A DNA stretch of 64,000 nt from CAWJMN01 sp963844055 (GTDB lineage Bacteria; Planctomycetota; Planctomycetia; Pirellulales; Pirellulaceae): positions 2,108,001-2,172,000 of the forward strand of contig CAWJMN010000002.1 of the NCBI GenBank assembly GCA_963844055.1, read 5' to 3'. Shown here in pieces: positions 8,590 to 20,372 of the stretch. Numbering within the stretch: the first letter of the stretch is position 1; each line of letters begins with the position of its first letter. Both the position numbers and the translations under genes were made by a program. Below the pieces are notes generated by a model that saw only the letters and a list, made by a program, of their open reading frames with translations, made no database searches and was not told the origin of the DNA.

Positions 8590-9737
8590 TAGGGTTCTTT
8601 CTGGGTCGTTGTGCGATCTTCGCTCCAGGGTGTGGCGAGCTTTTCGCCAGTACCGGGCAGGCGCGTGTGCGTTCCATCGGGGGTCATGAGGGCAACGAAC
8701 AGCTGTTTGTCGATCTGCTCGGTAACGAACTTGGTATGTCCATCGCAGTATAAAACAAACACGCCGCGGATCGGCTGTTGCTTTCCTGGTTCGGAATGGA
8801 AGCTAGAAGGGCGGGCGTGACGCACTTCGGAGGCTAAGCGAGAGGGCTTGCCTTGGCCGCGTTCTTCATTGATTTGTAGGACCTGTGGCAGAGGATAGCG
8901 TTTATCGGGCTCGCTGTCGGCACCTAGAAATGTTGACCACAAGAAGCCGCTGGCCGCTTCGTTGGCTTCGGTCCAAAGGGTGGCGTCGCTGTTCTCGCTG
9001 AGTAGCAAGGTAAAGGCTAGGCCATCGCCATCATCGACCCCCTGCAAGCTGTTGGTGGATAGGTCACCTTGGGTGGCGATGCGATCCAGGCCAATTCCGT
9101 TGCTGGGATAGTCGGGCCAGAATTCTTTGGCGCTAAAGTCGCTTGGCCGACTTGCATCGGGCAGGCCGCAATTCAAAACGTAAGTAAGGACCGCAGTTCC
9201 CGTGGAAGCTGGGGAGTCGTTTGTGGCTGCGGTTCCGCTGGCAGTACGGGTACGTGGGTCTTCGGGGCAGACGAACTCGCGCAGGTACATTTGAGAGAGC
9301 TGGGCCTGCGCTGCTTCGGGCGTTAGCTTGGCCAGATTTTCGTGGTAGGTGGCATAGCGGCCGACGACCTCTTTGCCGGGAAGCTCGCCGGTGGTTCGAT
9401 CGAGTGGACGGCTGAGGTAGGGCAAGATGGCGACGGGCCAGGCAATGCGGCGCTCGTCTTTGGAACCGGGATAAGGCTGAACCGAGCCGACAAACTGCCC
9501 CGAGATCTGTGCTTGGAAAAGTAAGGTACGGCCCAGCTCGATCTGGCGGGCCTCGCATTCTCTGGCCCGGTTGGAGGTGCGTGAGCGGCTGATAAACAGG
9601 ACCAGAAGAGTTAGGCCGATGGTGACGACCCCCAGCGTGGTGAAGATCTCCGACCGCGAAAGCCCTCTTCGGGTGAGAAAAAAAGATGCCCCGGTCGTAG
9701 GACGGGAGCGGCGTTTCAGGTGGGGCTTGGAAATCAT
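8589..9737 (-). CDS. DUF1559-like pseudopilin protein with degenerate prepilin signal
   Basis: 382 residues from ATG 9737; the frame extends 23 codons upstream without a better start. The N-terminal pattern Arg-Arg-Gly-Leu-Ser-Arg-Ser-Glu-Ile followed by a hydrophobic helix resembles a type IV prepilin leader, but canonical planctomycete versions read Arg-Arg-Gly-Phe-Thr-Leu-Val-Glu-Leu. The Glu at +5 is kept. Later signatures fit the DUF1559 (SBP_bac_10) group: Cys-Pro-Glu-Asp, Tyr-Val-Leu-Asn-Cys-Gly, Leu-Leu-Leu-Ser-Glu-Asn, and Val-Leu-Tyr-Cys-Asp-Gly-His-Thr-Lys-Phe-Val near the end. DUF1559 proteins are very numerous in Planctomycetes; function is unproven. This copy is divergent. Confidence 0.82.
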   Translation of the reverse strand: MISKPHLKRRSRPTTGASFFLTRRGLSRSEIFTTLGVVTIGLTLLVLFISRSRTSNRARECEARQIELGRTLLFQAQISGQFVGSVQPYPGSKDERRIAWPVAILPYLSRPLDRTTGELPGKEVVGRYATYHENLAKLTPEAAQAQLSQMYLREFVCPEDPRTRTASGTAATNDSPASTGTAVLTYVLNCGLPDASRPSDFSAKEFWPDYPSNGIGLDRIATQGDLSTNSLQGVDDGDGLAFTLLLSENSDATLWTEANEAASGFLWSTFLGADSEPDKRYPLPQVLQINEERGQGKPSRLASEVRHARPSSFHSEPGKQQPIRGVFVLYCDGHTKFVTEQIDKQLFVALMTPDGTHTRLPGTGEKLATPWSEDRTTTQKEP

Positions 9738-9954
9738 GCTTTCGATTATAACCGGCACAAATTGGTTCAAAAGAGCCGCACCGCGCCGTCTATATCGACG
9801 ATTCAAGCGGGGGGGAGGATTTCGCGGTCATTTCCTGCACAAAAGCCCCATTTCCAATGGTTGACCTGGGCACGTCCAGCAACGAAGATAACGCTGCCAT
9901 TCGTCGGTCTCTCCCGACCGTTTTACGAACGCGTGCCTAGAAAGTTCCCTCCGC

Positions 9955-11769
9955 ATGAATCCCGCCACTGCCGCTCCTGAGAAGTTTGAAGCACCCTATC
10001 CCGGCTCTAAACAGATGCCGCAATGGGAGACGAACGAACTGATTGACGCCCCCCGCTTTTCTTGGCGCAATGCGCTGGGAATGATTGGCCCGGGGCTCGT
10101 GCTGGGGGCTTCGGCGATTGGCGGCGGTGAATGGCTGGCCGGCCCGGCAGTGACGGCTCGGTATGGTGGGGCGCTGCTGTGGGTGACCACGATCAGCATT
10201 TTGGTGCAGGTGATTTATAACGTCGAGATCAGTCGCTATACGCTGTATACGGGGGAGCCGATCTTTACGGGGAAGTTCCGAACACTTCCCGGCCCTTACT
10301 TTTGGCTGGGGGCCTATTTGATTTTTGACTGGGGCTCGCTGTTTCCGTACTTGGCGGTGAATGCGGCTTCGCCTTTGTACACGATGGTGTATGGAACGAT
10401 TCCCACGCAGGCGGAACAGTTTACGCTGAAGGTTTTAGGAACCATCATCTACGCGGCCTGTATCTTGCCACTGATCTTTGGTGGCAAGGTTTATAACAGT
10501 CTGAAAGTGGTGATGTGGTTCAAGCTGTTTGTGGTAGTGGGCTTTTTGCTAACGCTGAGCGTTTTCTACTCTCACATGAGCAGTTGGAAAGAGATTGGCA
10601 GCGGGTTCTTTCGGTTTGGTTCGGTGCCGGTGACGCGTGGAGAAGATCTGAATGCAAATGGTGTGATCGATCCGGGTGAGGATATTGATTCGGACGGGCA
10701 TTTGGACGTGATTGAAGAAACGATCAAGCCCTCCATCGATAAAGATGGCGACGGCAAGTTTGAGTCGTGGGAAAAAGATGCCGAAGGGAAAGACATCAAG
10801 TTCAACGATGTCGATGGCGATGGTACCCAAGATGGCGCAGCCGTAGAGAGCTTTTGGAATGTCGTTTCCAAGAAGCGTCCTGGCACGCTGGACTTCACGC
10901 TGATCGCCACGATCTGTGGTTTGGCGGGCATTGCCGGCAACGGTGGCCTAACGAACACTCCGACCAGTAATTTTACTCGCGATCAGGGCTGGGGGATGGG
11001 GCATCATGTCGGTGCGATCCCCAGCATTGTTGGTGGACATGGCATTGAACTTTCGCACGTGGGAAGTGTTTTCCAAACGACGAAAGAGGCGATGCAACGC
11101 TGGGCCCACTGGGTTTGGCATGTGAAGCGCGAGCAGTACTTTGTGTGGATGGTCGCTTGCTTTATCGGCGTAGCCCTGCCCAGCATTTTGTCGGTCGAGT
11201 TTTTGAAGCGCGGGACAGGAGCGACGGGCTGGGACAGCGCCGTTCTTACGGCCAATGGCGTGCAGACTCATGTGGCAACGCCGCGCGAAGGGACGTTGAT
11301 CGTGGGCTTGGGCTTTGACAAGATCATTCACGGCAAGTTCATTGGCGATGTCTTCTGGTGTGGAACGTTGTTCTGCGGGTTTTTGGTACTGCTGACGAGC
11401 TGTGTTTCGACGATGGATGGCTTTATTCGGCGGTGGGTCGATACGATCTGGACCGCTAGTCCGCAGCTGAAAGACATGCAGGCGAGTTCCGTGAAGTACG
11501 TCTACTTTGGCGTGCTGGTGGTGTACTGTGCGATTGGCTTTGCCATCATCTGGAGCCCTGTCGATGGCAAAATGGTCTTTAACTATGCCACGATGGGTTA
11601 CAACATTGTCTTTGCGATTAGTGCCTGGCACACGGTTGCGGTGAATACGTACCTGTTGCCGAAGGAGCTGCGGCCGAGCGTTTTGACTCGTGTAGTGCTT
11701 TGCATTGGTGGCGTGTACTTCCTGCTGCTAGGAATCGTTGCGATTGCGCAACAGCTCAAGTTGATTTAA
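9955..11769 (+). CDS. Nramp-like (APC-fold) transporter with an EF-hand insertion
   Basis: 604 residues and about eleven predicted membrane helices. Helix 1 contains Gly-Pro-Gly-Leu-Val-Leu-Gly-Ala-Ser-Ala-Ile-Gly-Gly-Gly-Glu-Trp, which aligns in position with the metal-binding helix 1 of Nramp transporters but lacks Asp-Pro-Gly-Asn; no Met-Pro-His motif is seen at helix 6. The substrate may therefore not be a divalent transition metal. Residues ~225-300 form a large hydrophilic loop with three perfect 12-residue EF-hand loops (DLNANGVIDPGE, DIDSDGHLDVIE, DKDGDGKFESWE) and one degenerate copy, suggesting calcium binding. The ATG at 9955 follows a pyrimidine-rich leader with weak ribosome binding. 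The aldo/keto reductase gene begins 28 bases after its stop. Confidence 0.8.
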   Translation: MNPATAAPEKFEAPYPGSKQMPQWETNELIDAPRFSWRNALGMIGPGLVLGASAIGGGEWLAGPAVTARYGGALLWVTTISILVQVIYNVEISRYTLYTGEPIFTGKFRTLPGPYFWLGAYLIFDWGSLFPYLAVNAASPLYTMVYGTIPTQAEQFTLKVLGTIIYAACILPLIFGGKVYNSLKVVMWFKLFVVVGFLLTLSVFYSHMSSWKEIGSGFFRFGSVPVTRGEDLNANGVIDPGEDIDSDGHLDVIEETIKPSIDKDGDGKFESWEKDAEGKDIKFNDVDGDGTQDGAAVESFWNVVSKKRPGTLDFTLIATICGLAGIAGNGGLTNTPTSNFTRDQGWGMGHHVGAIPSIVGGHGIELSHVGSVFQTTKEAMQRWAHWVWHVKREQYFVWMVACFIGVALPSILSVEFLKRGTGATGWDSAVLTANGVQTHVATPREGTLIVGLGFDKIIHGKFIGDVFWCGTLFCGFLVLLTSCVSTMDGFIRRWVDTIWTASPQLKDMQASSVKYVYFGVLVVYCAIGFAIIWSPVDGKMVFNYATMGYNIVFAISAWHTVAVNTYLLPKELRPSVLTRVVLCIGGVYFLLLGIVAIAQQLKLI

Positions 11770-11797
11770 GCTGTCCTTGGCTTGTAGAAAGTCCGTC

Positions 11798-12679
11798 ATG
11801 CAAACTTCGTATACCTTGTCCGGCGGACCTACGATCCAGCGCATTGGCTTTGGCGCGATGCGGCTTTGTGGGCAGCCCGGTAACTTTGGCCCTTATCCCC
11901 AGTGGGAAGAGGGAAAGCAGTTGCTGCGCGACTTGGTAGAGCTGGGGGTGCAGATCATTGATACTGCCGAGCCCTATGGCCCGGGCTTCAATGAAGAGTT
12001 GATTGCGGATGCACTCTATCCGTATCCGGCCGACTTGGTGATTGCCACCAAAGGGGGCGTTACGAAAGAGTCGCCTGATCGGATCTATCCCAATGGACAT
12101 CCGGATCGCTTGCGCCAAGCGGCAGAAGCAAGTTTGCGGCGGTTAAAGCAAGAGACGCTGGCGCTGTATTACTTGCATCGCCCCGATCCACAGGTGCCGC
12201 TAGAGGATTCTGTCGGTGCGCTTGTAGAACTGAAGGCAGCAGGGAAGGTTCAGCAGATTGGACTTTCCAATGTTTCGCTGGCGCAGTTGCAGCAGGCACA
12301 AAAGCTGACGCCGATTGTGGCGGTGCAAAATCGGTATGCGCCGAATGACCGTGAGTTTGAAGAACTGCTGGCTTACTGCGATACACAGAACATCGCATTC
12401 TTTCCTTATGGATCGCTCGGGGCTCATCCGCAGCGTTATGGGGCACCGCTGGCAAATAGCACTGGCCTGGTAGCAGACTTTGCCAAGCAAAGTAATGTCA
12501 CGCCGATTCAGCTGGCGATTGCTTGGCTGTTGCACCATCGCAAGAATATCGTTTTGATTCCTGGAAGCACGCGTCTGTCGCACATGCGCGACAATCTGGC
12601 GGCCATGAGCATCTCGCTTTCGGAAGAAGAAATGCAAAAGCTCTCGCGAGCCTATGCCGAGATGCCAACGCCGCTGTAA
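11798..12679 (+). CDS. Aldo/keto reductase family oxidoreductase
   Basis: 293 residues from ATG 11798 (a TTG at 11777 is a less likely start). A TIM-barrel NADPH-dependent reductase with the catalytic tetrad in place: Asp and Tyr in Asp-Thr-Ala-Glu-Pro-Tyr-Gly, Lys in Ala-Thr-Lys-Gly-Gly, and His in Tyr-Tyr-Leu-His-Arg-Pro-Asp. The C-terminal cofactor segment reads Leu-Ile-Pro-Gly-Ser-Thr-Arg. It reduces or oxidises a carbonyl/alcohol; substrate unknown. Probably co-transcribed with the upstream transporter. Confidence 0.9.
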   Translation: MQTSYTLSGGPTIQRIGFGAMRLCGQPGNFGPYPQWEEGKQLLRDLVELGVQIIDTAEPYGPGFNEELIADALYPYPADLVIATKGGVTKESPDRIYPNGHPDRLRQAAEASLRRLKQETLALYYLHRPDPQVPLEDSVGALVELKAAGKVQQIGLSNVSLAQLQQAQKLTPIVAVQNRYAPNDREFEELLAYCDTQNIAFFPYGSLGAHPQRYGAPLANSTGLVADFAKQSNVTPIQLAIAWLLHHRKNIVLIPGSTRLSHMRDNLAAMSISLSEEEMQKLSRAYAEMPTPL

Positions 12680-12929
12680 GTGGTTGATCTCTAAGGCGTT
12701 AATAGTCTGCTCAGCAGGGCTGCTGACGGCCGATGGCCGGAGCAAACCTTCTTAAACGCTGGCAAACGATTTCAGTTACCCGATCGGGAGGTCGATAAGG
12801 GAAATGGCGGGATTCGCTTCTGCGCCGGTCGTAAGATTGCTCAGCTGGCCAGGGATTTGGCGGCTGTCAGAAGTTAGGATTCCTCTACCTCCCCCTAAAA
12901 GGATTTATCGAACTAAGGAAGGAACCTTG

Positions 12930-13178
12930 ATGGCCACGAATCGCTTACGCGTTTACTATGGTCCGGACGAGGACATCTTGACCCTCGAGTCGGCACAGCA
13001 AACCACTGCACGGCAGATGGTGACGCTTCCCCTTGGCGACGTGCTGCCGCTGCTTGCAGATGCCGTTCGTGATCGTCGCGCTTGGATTGACGATTTTGAA
13101 GGTGACTGCGTGACCATCTCCAGCGACCTGTACGAAGTGCTGCTTGCCTATCAGCATTTTCGCCGTCCTGGTGCCTAA
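12930..13178 (+). CDS. Small conserved-looking hypothetical protein
   Basis: 82 residues from ATG 12930, chosen because AAGGAAGGA lies seven bases upstream; the longer frame has no ribosome binding site. Acidic, soluble, mostly alpha/beta, with Arg-Val-Tyr-Tyr-Gly-Pro-Asp at the start, an Asp-Arg-Arg-Ala-Trp-Ile-Asp-Asp-Phe segment in the middle and a Leu-Leu-Ala-Tyr-Gln-His-Phe helix at the end. No domain recognised. It stands alone with its own terminator at 13221-13248. Confidence 0.75.
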   Translation: MATNRLRVYYGPDEDILTLESAQQTTARQMVTLPLGDVLPLLADAVRDRRAWIDDFEGDCVTISSDLYEVLLAYQHFRRPGA

Positions 13179-13220
13179 TGCTCACCAGTTGCTGCGAGGA
13201 AATCTAACGAGAACTTCACA

Positions 13221-13248
13221 AAGCCTGCCCTTTCGGCAGGCTTTTTTT
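13221..13248 (+). terminator. Rho-independent terminator
   Basis: A 9-bp perfect stem (AAGCCTGCC at 13221-13229, GGCAGGCTT at 13235-13243) with a 5-base loop leads into a T tract. It closes the 82-residue gene. Confidence 0.88.
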
Positions 13249-13420
13249 ACGCCTGGATGGAACGACATTTTGGCTTGGGCGGGGCAACTCTCACAAATTT
13301 GAGCCGGACAGCTTGACCGCGTGGCCTATAATTGAGGCAAAGCACATGTGATGAATCTGCTTCGATAGGCGAAGCAACCCCTGCGGCTTTTCGCAGTTCC
13401 CAACGAGATTGAGATTGAAG

Positions 13421-14419
13421 ATGACGATTGCACCTCTCCCCGCGGATGATTTTCCAAGCGACCCACCTCTTGAAGATTTGATCGAGACGATCAAGCATTC
13501 GGCCGACCGCTTAGCGGCCGATAACCCGAGCCGGGGCGACTTAAAACTGGTTAGCCGTACGCTGCGTGAGCTGCGTTACGCGTTCAAGGTCTTTTCACCC
13601 TATCGGCGAGACCGCAAGGTAACGGTATTTGGCTCGGCCCGAACACCGCCGGAGCATCCGGCCTATCAAGAAGCGGTCAAGCTGGGGCGTGCCTTTGCAG
13701 AGAAGGATTGGCTGGTGGTGACGGGGGCCGCCCAAGGGATTATGGAAGCGGGACACTTGGGAGCGGGCCGTGAGCACTCGATGGGGCTGAATATTATTCT
13801 GCCGTTTGAGCAATCGGCCAATCCCGTGATCGCCGGTGATCCTAAGCTGGTTCACATGAAGTACTTCTTCACACGCAAGCTCATGTTTGTGAAGGAGTGT
13901 GATGCGGTGGTCTGTTTGCCGGGGGGCTTTGGAACGCTTGATGAAGCGATGGAAGTGATCACGCTGCTGCAAACCGGAAAGCGCGACATGATTCCGGTGG
14001 TGCTGCTTGATCCGCCGGGGGGAACCTACTGGAAGACGGCCGTCGAGTTCATCAAGCAGGAGCTTTTGGCGGACAAGATGATCTCGCCCGAAGATATGTC
14101 ACTCTTTTTGTGGACCGACAACTATCAATCGGCCGTCGATGAAGTGCTGCAGTTCTTCCGTGTCTATCACAGCATGCGCTATGTGAAACACAAATTGGTT
14201 TTGCGATTACAAAGACCGCTCAGCAGCGATGTACTTCACAAGTTGGAATCCGACTTTGCAGACATCATCAGCGAAGGGGGCTTTCAACAATCGGGGCCGC
14301 ATCCTCAAGAGAAGGATGAACAGGATATCGAACATTTGACCCGTCTGACGTTTGCGTTTAACCGTCGCAGCCTTGGACGCCTTCGCCAGTTGATTAACCA
14401 GATCAACCTGCTGGGGTAG
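13421..14419 (+). CDS. LOG-family (lysine-decarboxylase-like) Rossmann protein
   Basis: 332 residues from ATG 13421 (a TTG four codons upstream is the alternative). A Rossmann-fold core begins with Val-Phe-Gly-Ser-Ala-Arg at about residue 69, and the signature Pro-Gly-Gly-Phe-Gly-Thr-Leu-Asp-Glu appears near 167. This motif marks nucleoside-monophosphate phosphoribohydrolases of the LOG group, which release free cytokinin-type bases from the nucleotide, and related nucleotide hydrolases such as PpnN. About 65 residues at the N-terminus and 90 at the C-terminus flank the core, so it is longer than minimal LOG. Exact substrate cannot be fixed from sequence. Confidence 0.88.
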   Translation: MTIAPLPADDFPSDPPLEDLIETIKHSADRLAADNPSRGDLKLVSRTLRELRYAFKVFSPYRRDRKVTVFGSARTPPEHPAYQEAVKLGRAFAEKDWLVVTGAAQGIMEAGHLGAGREHSMGLNIILPFEQSANPVIAGDPKLVHMKYFFTRKLMFVKECDAVVCLPGGFGTLDEAMEVITLLQTGKRDMIPVVLLDPPGGTYWKTAVEFIKQELLADKMISPEDMSLFLWTDNYQSAVDEVLQFFRVYHSMRYVKHKLVLRLQRPLSSDVLHKLESDFADIISEGGFQQSGPHPQEKDEQDIEHLTRLTFAFNRRSLGRLRQLINQINLLG

Positions 14420-14526
14420 TCCGAAGCCTTTTTGCGAAATGCTCCCCAAAATTCGGTTAGAAGTGCCGCCGACCTGCGGTACTTGCCACGGGACGACGGT
14501 GTAGTGCTTGCGCAGAAGGGCATGCC

Positions 14527-15036
14527 ATGGCGACAGACAGGCCGATCATAGGCCATTTACCGAAAGCCGAGATTGGGCCTCGCTTTTGGCCCACCGCGCT
14601 GTGGTTTGCGGGGGGCGGATTGGTGACCGCGTTTTTCTCGGCATCGCTCTATCGCCATGCGACCCAGGCAAGTTTTGGCGAGGTGCTGCTTACCGGGATG
14701 ATTGTGCCGAGCTTTACGTGGGTGGTACAGCTTTCTTCTTCGTGGCTGCTACTTCGCCCAGCGGCGCGATCCTTCTATTGGAATGATCTGGGGCAGATTT
14801 GTTTTTGGGGATCGGTGGCGCTCCTTCCGGCAGCGGTAATCAATGCTTTGGATGTGCCGTTTGGCTTGCTAGGTTCAGCGATCAATGTTCTGGCCAGCGT
14901 TGTGCTAATGGGCTGGCTTCTCTTGCGGCGAACGCAATTGCATTCCATTCACTGGCTGTGGCCCGTGGGATGGTGCTGCACCATTGCCCTGAACATGGCC
15001 ATTTTTGTGACGGTCAGTCGGCACTGGTGGGGATGA
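14527..15036 (+). CDS. Hypothetical integral membrane protein
   Basis: 169 residues with about five hydrophobic helices: Ala-Leu-Trp-Phe-Ala-Gly-Gly-Gly-Leu-Val, Ile-Val-Pro-Ser-Phe-Thr-Trp-Val-Val, Ile-Cys-Phe-Trp-Gly-Ser-Val-Ala-Leu-Leu, Ile-Asn-Val-Leu-Ala-Ser-Val-Val-Leu, and a terminal Trp-Cys-Cys-Thr-Ile-Ala-Leu. Only short loops connect them. ATG 14527 lies downstream of AGAAGGGCATGCC. No family is recognised; it resembles small Yip1-type or uncharacterised planctomycete membrane proteins. Confidence 0.72.
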   Translation: MATDRPIIGHLPKAEIGPRFWPTALWFAGGGLVTAFFSASLYRHATQASFGEVLLTGMIVPSFTWVVQLSSSWLLLRPAARSFYWNDLGQICFWGSVALLPAAVINALDVPFGLLGSAINVLASVVLMGWLLLRRTQLHSIHWLWPVGWCCTIALNMAIFVTVSRHWWG

Positions 15037-15158
15037 GCAACCGATGGTGAGAATCCGAGCGAAACGAGTGCCTGGTTCCATCGCCTGCTAGAGAAGAAGC
15101 AAGGCGATGTTGATGTTCGTCAGGCCTTACGGCGCTGACCTACAAAATGCAGCAGGCG

Positions 15159-16265
<1,107 letters not shown>

Positions 16266-16278
16266 ATGATTTCCTTGT

Positions 16279-16592
16279 TTAGAAACGGTGGCCTGGGACA
16301 TCCGTTGGATTGGTTGTTGGAGAATGGAGCCGCCGTGAAAGCCGCTGGGCATGGAATACCCAGCGAGCTAGTTGGCGTGGATCGATTAATAGCGGAATAA
16401 ACTCGATGCAATCTTCCTGCGTCGTCATGTAGCAGGCCGAGTACGGGCCGCTGGGAGCTGGCAGGTCGTACCCTTCGACATTCATCACCAGCAGGTAGTC
16501 ACCGCTGGCTAGTTCGCATCGCCATGCCCGAGAAATGCCGGGCGTATGATGCACGGCAAATCCGAGACGGCTGAGAAGCGAACGGGATCGCT

Positions 16593-16602
<10 letters not shown>
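16279..16602 (-). CDS. Small unknown protein encoded between nrdA and nrdB
   Basis: 107 residues. Its start overlaps the end of nrdA by ten bases and its stop lies 13 bases before nrdB, so it is an integral member of the operon. The sequence starts Met-Pro-Ile-Glu-Arg-Ser-Arg and has a compact alpha/beta centre (Trp-Arg-Cys-Glu-Leu-Ala-Ser-Gly-Asp-Tyr-Leu-Leu-Val-Met) and a basic C-terminus rich in Arg. No zinc or Fe-S motif and no glutaredoxin Cys-x-x-Cys, so it is not the usual NrdH/NrdI partner. Function unknown; position suggests a role in reductase assembly or regulation. Confidence 0.8.
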
Positions 16603-19422
<2,820 letters not shown>

Positions 19423-19534
19423 ACAAAGAAACTCCTCTGCGTACCATCCGTACGCAAACTAGTGGCTTTGCCGAACTTGCAGCGAAAGGCAACCAGCCGA
19501 GGAGCGAAAAGAACGAGGGACTGGTGCAGCATGC

Positions 19535-19575
19535 GGCCAGCACAAACGTTTGTTCGCACGATCTTGTGCGAATCT
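19535..19575 (-). promoter_or_regulatory. Palindromes in the nrd leader (possible regulator site)
   Basis: A perfect 12-base palindrome ACAAACGTTTGT (19542-19553) is directly followed by TCGCAC-6-GTGCGA (19554-19571). They lie between the riboswitch and nrdA. The first resembles the CAA-4-TTG core of an NrdR box, but the ~15-base centre spacing does not fit the usual pair, so the identity is uncertain; they may instead belong to the riboswitch expression platform. Confidence 0.3.
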
Positions 19576-19699
19576 GTTTGCGCAGCAACCCACCAACGCT
19601 CTGACTTTAGGCGCAACTTCCTCGACGGTCCTCTCCCACGGAGGTCCGGCAGCTAGGAAACCTAACCCAGCAGCATCCGGCTGCCAGAGTCTTGCGACG

Positions 19700-19882
19700 G
19701 ACGTCAGGTCTCCTAATCGCTGGCAGGTCTTCGGACTCACGGACGTATGGAGCCTAGAGGACACCATTCCTACTCGCCATCGCTTCCCAGCCCCAGGTAG
19801 GACCAGTGCGAGATTTGGCTTTCGTTTCCGTTCACCGCTGCGGGGCAGTCCCGGTTTTTCACCGGAGTTCCCATCTTTCGTG
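19700..19882 (-). ncRNA. Cobalamin (B12) riboswitch upstream of nrdA
   Basis: Read on the minus strand, all conserved blocks of the cobalamin aptamer appear in order: GGGAACTCCGGTGAAAAACC then GGGACTGCCCCGCAGCGGT (19874 to 19833), GAACGGAAACGAAAGCC, GGGAAGCGATGGCGAGTAGG near 19785-19766, and the B12 box AGTCCGAAGACCTGCC (19737-19722). It lies ~280 bases before nrdA on the same strand. In organisms that also own a B12-dependent (class II) reductase, this element switches off the B12-independent enzyme when cobalamin is plentiful; that is the expected role here. Just 5' lies a separate 9-bp hairpin (19882-19901). No clear intrinsic terminator follows the aptamer, so control may act on translation or through the long leader. 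Confidence 0.93.
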
Positions 19883-20085
19883 ACCCCAATCTATTGGGGT
19901 CAACCAGCAACGCTCATCAAGATATCGTGGTAGCAGCTCCTGTCAACTAGCGCCGGCCGCAAATAAAAAAGGGCAAAAGGAGTTGGCAAATCGCGTAGTT
20001 TACCAAGGCGGACGGCGCGGGTAATAACGCATGTTGCCGCTAGTTGTTTCGTGTGCCGCCAAGGAATGGAAATGCCGGGTAGAAG

Positions 20086-20275
20086 GTTTGCCACAGAGCA
20101 CACCGAGGGCACAGAGAAGAGAGAGAAATCCGAGGGCGTTTACAGATACGCCCTTCGCTTGATTTGCCGAAGTGTTGGTGTTTTAACGATGAGGGACACT
20201 GAACCGCACGAGAGCTGTCCCGTTCTCTCTCTTCTTGCCTTTCTCTCTGTGGCCTCGGTGTGCTCTGTGGCAAAA
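20086..20275. repeat. Inverted pair of CACAGAG-type intergenic repeats
   Basis: The left arm begins GTTTGCCACAGAGCACACCG (20086) and continues through GGGCACAGAGAAGAGAGAG. The right arm ends with the near-complement: CTCTCTGTGGCC then TCGGTGTGCTCTGTGGCAAA (to ~20273). Each arm is ~50 bases around an ~80-base centre, so the whole could fold as one hairpin or be a small inverted-repeat element. Related single copies lie near 23150, 54110 and 63600. Confidence 0.7.
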
Positions 20276-20372
20276 ATGCCTTTGATTTCCTTCTACTGGT
20301 TCGGAGGCTATCACGTTATGAGGTCATGGGACGAGGTAGTAAGGCTCAATCTCGTCACCGTTCGCCTTGGCC

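Larger units (their letters stand above)
19423..20372. other. 950-bp gene-free region: nrd leader, riboswitch and inverted CACAGAG repeat
   Basis: 19423-19900 is the nrdA leader with the riboswitch. 20086-20136 and 20219-20275 are two oppositely oriented copies of a CACAGAG-type repeat (see separate entry). No convincing gene is present in the remainder. Confidence 0.6.
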
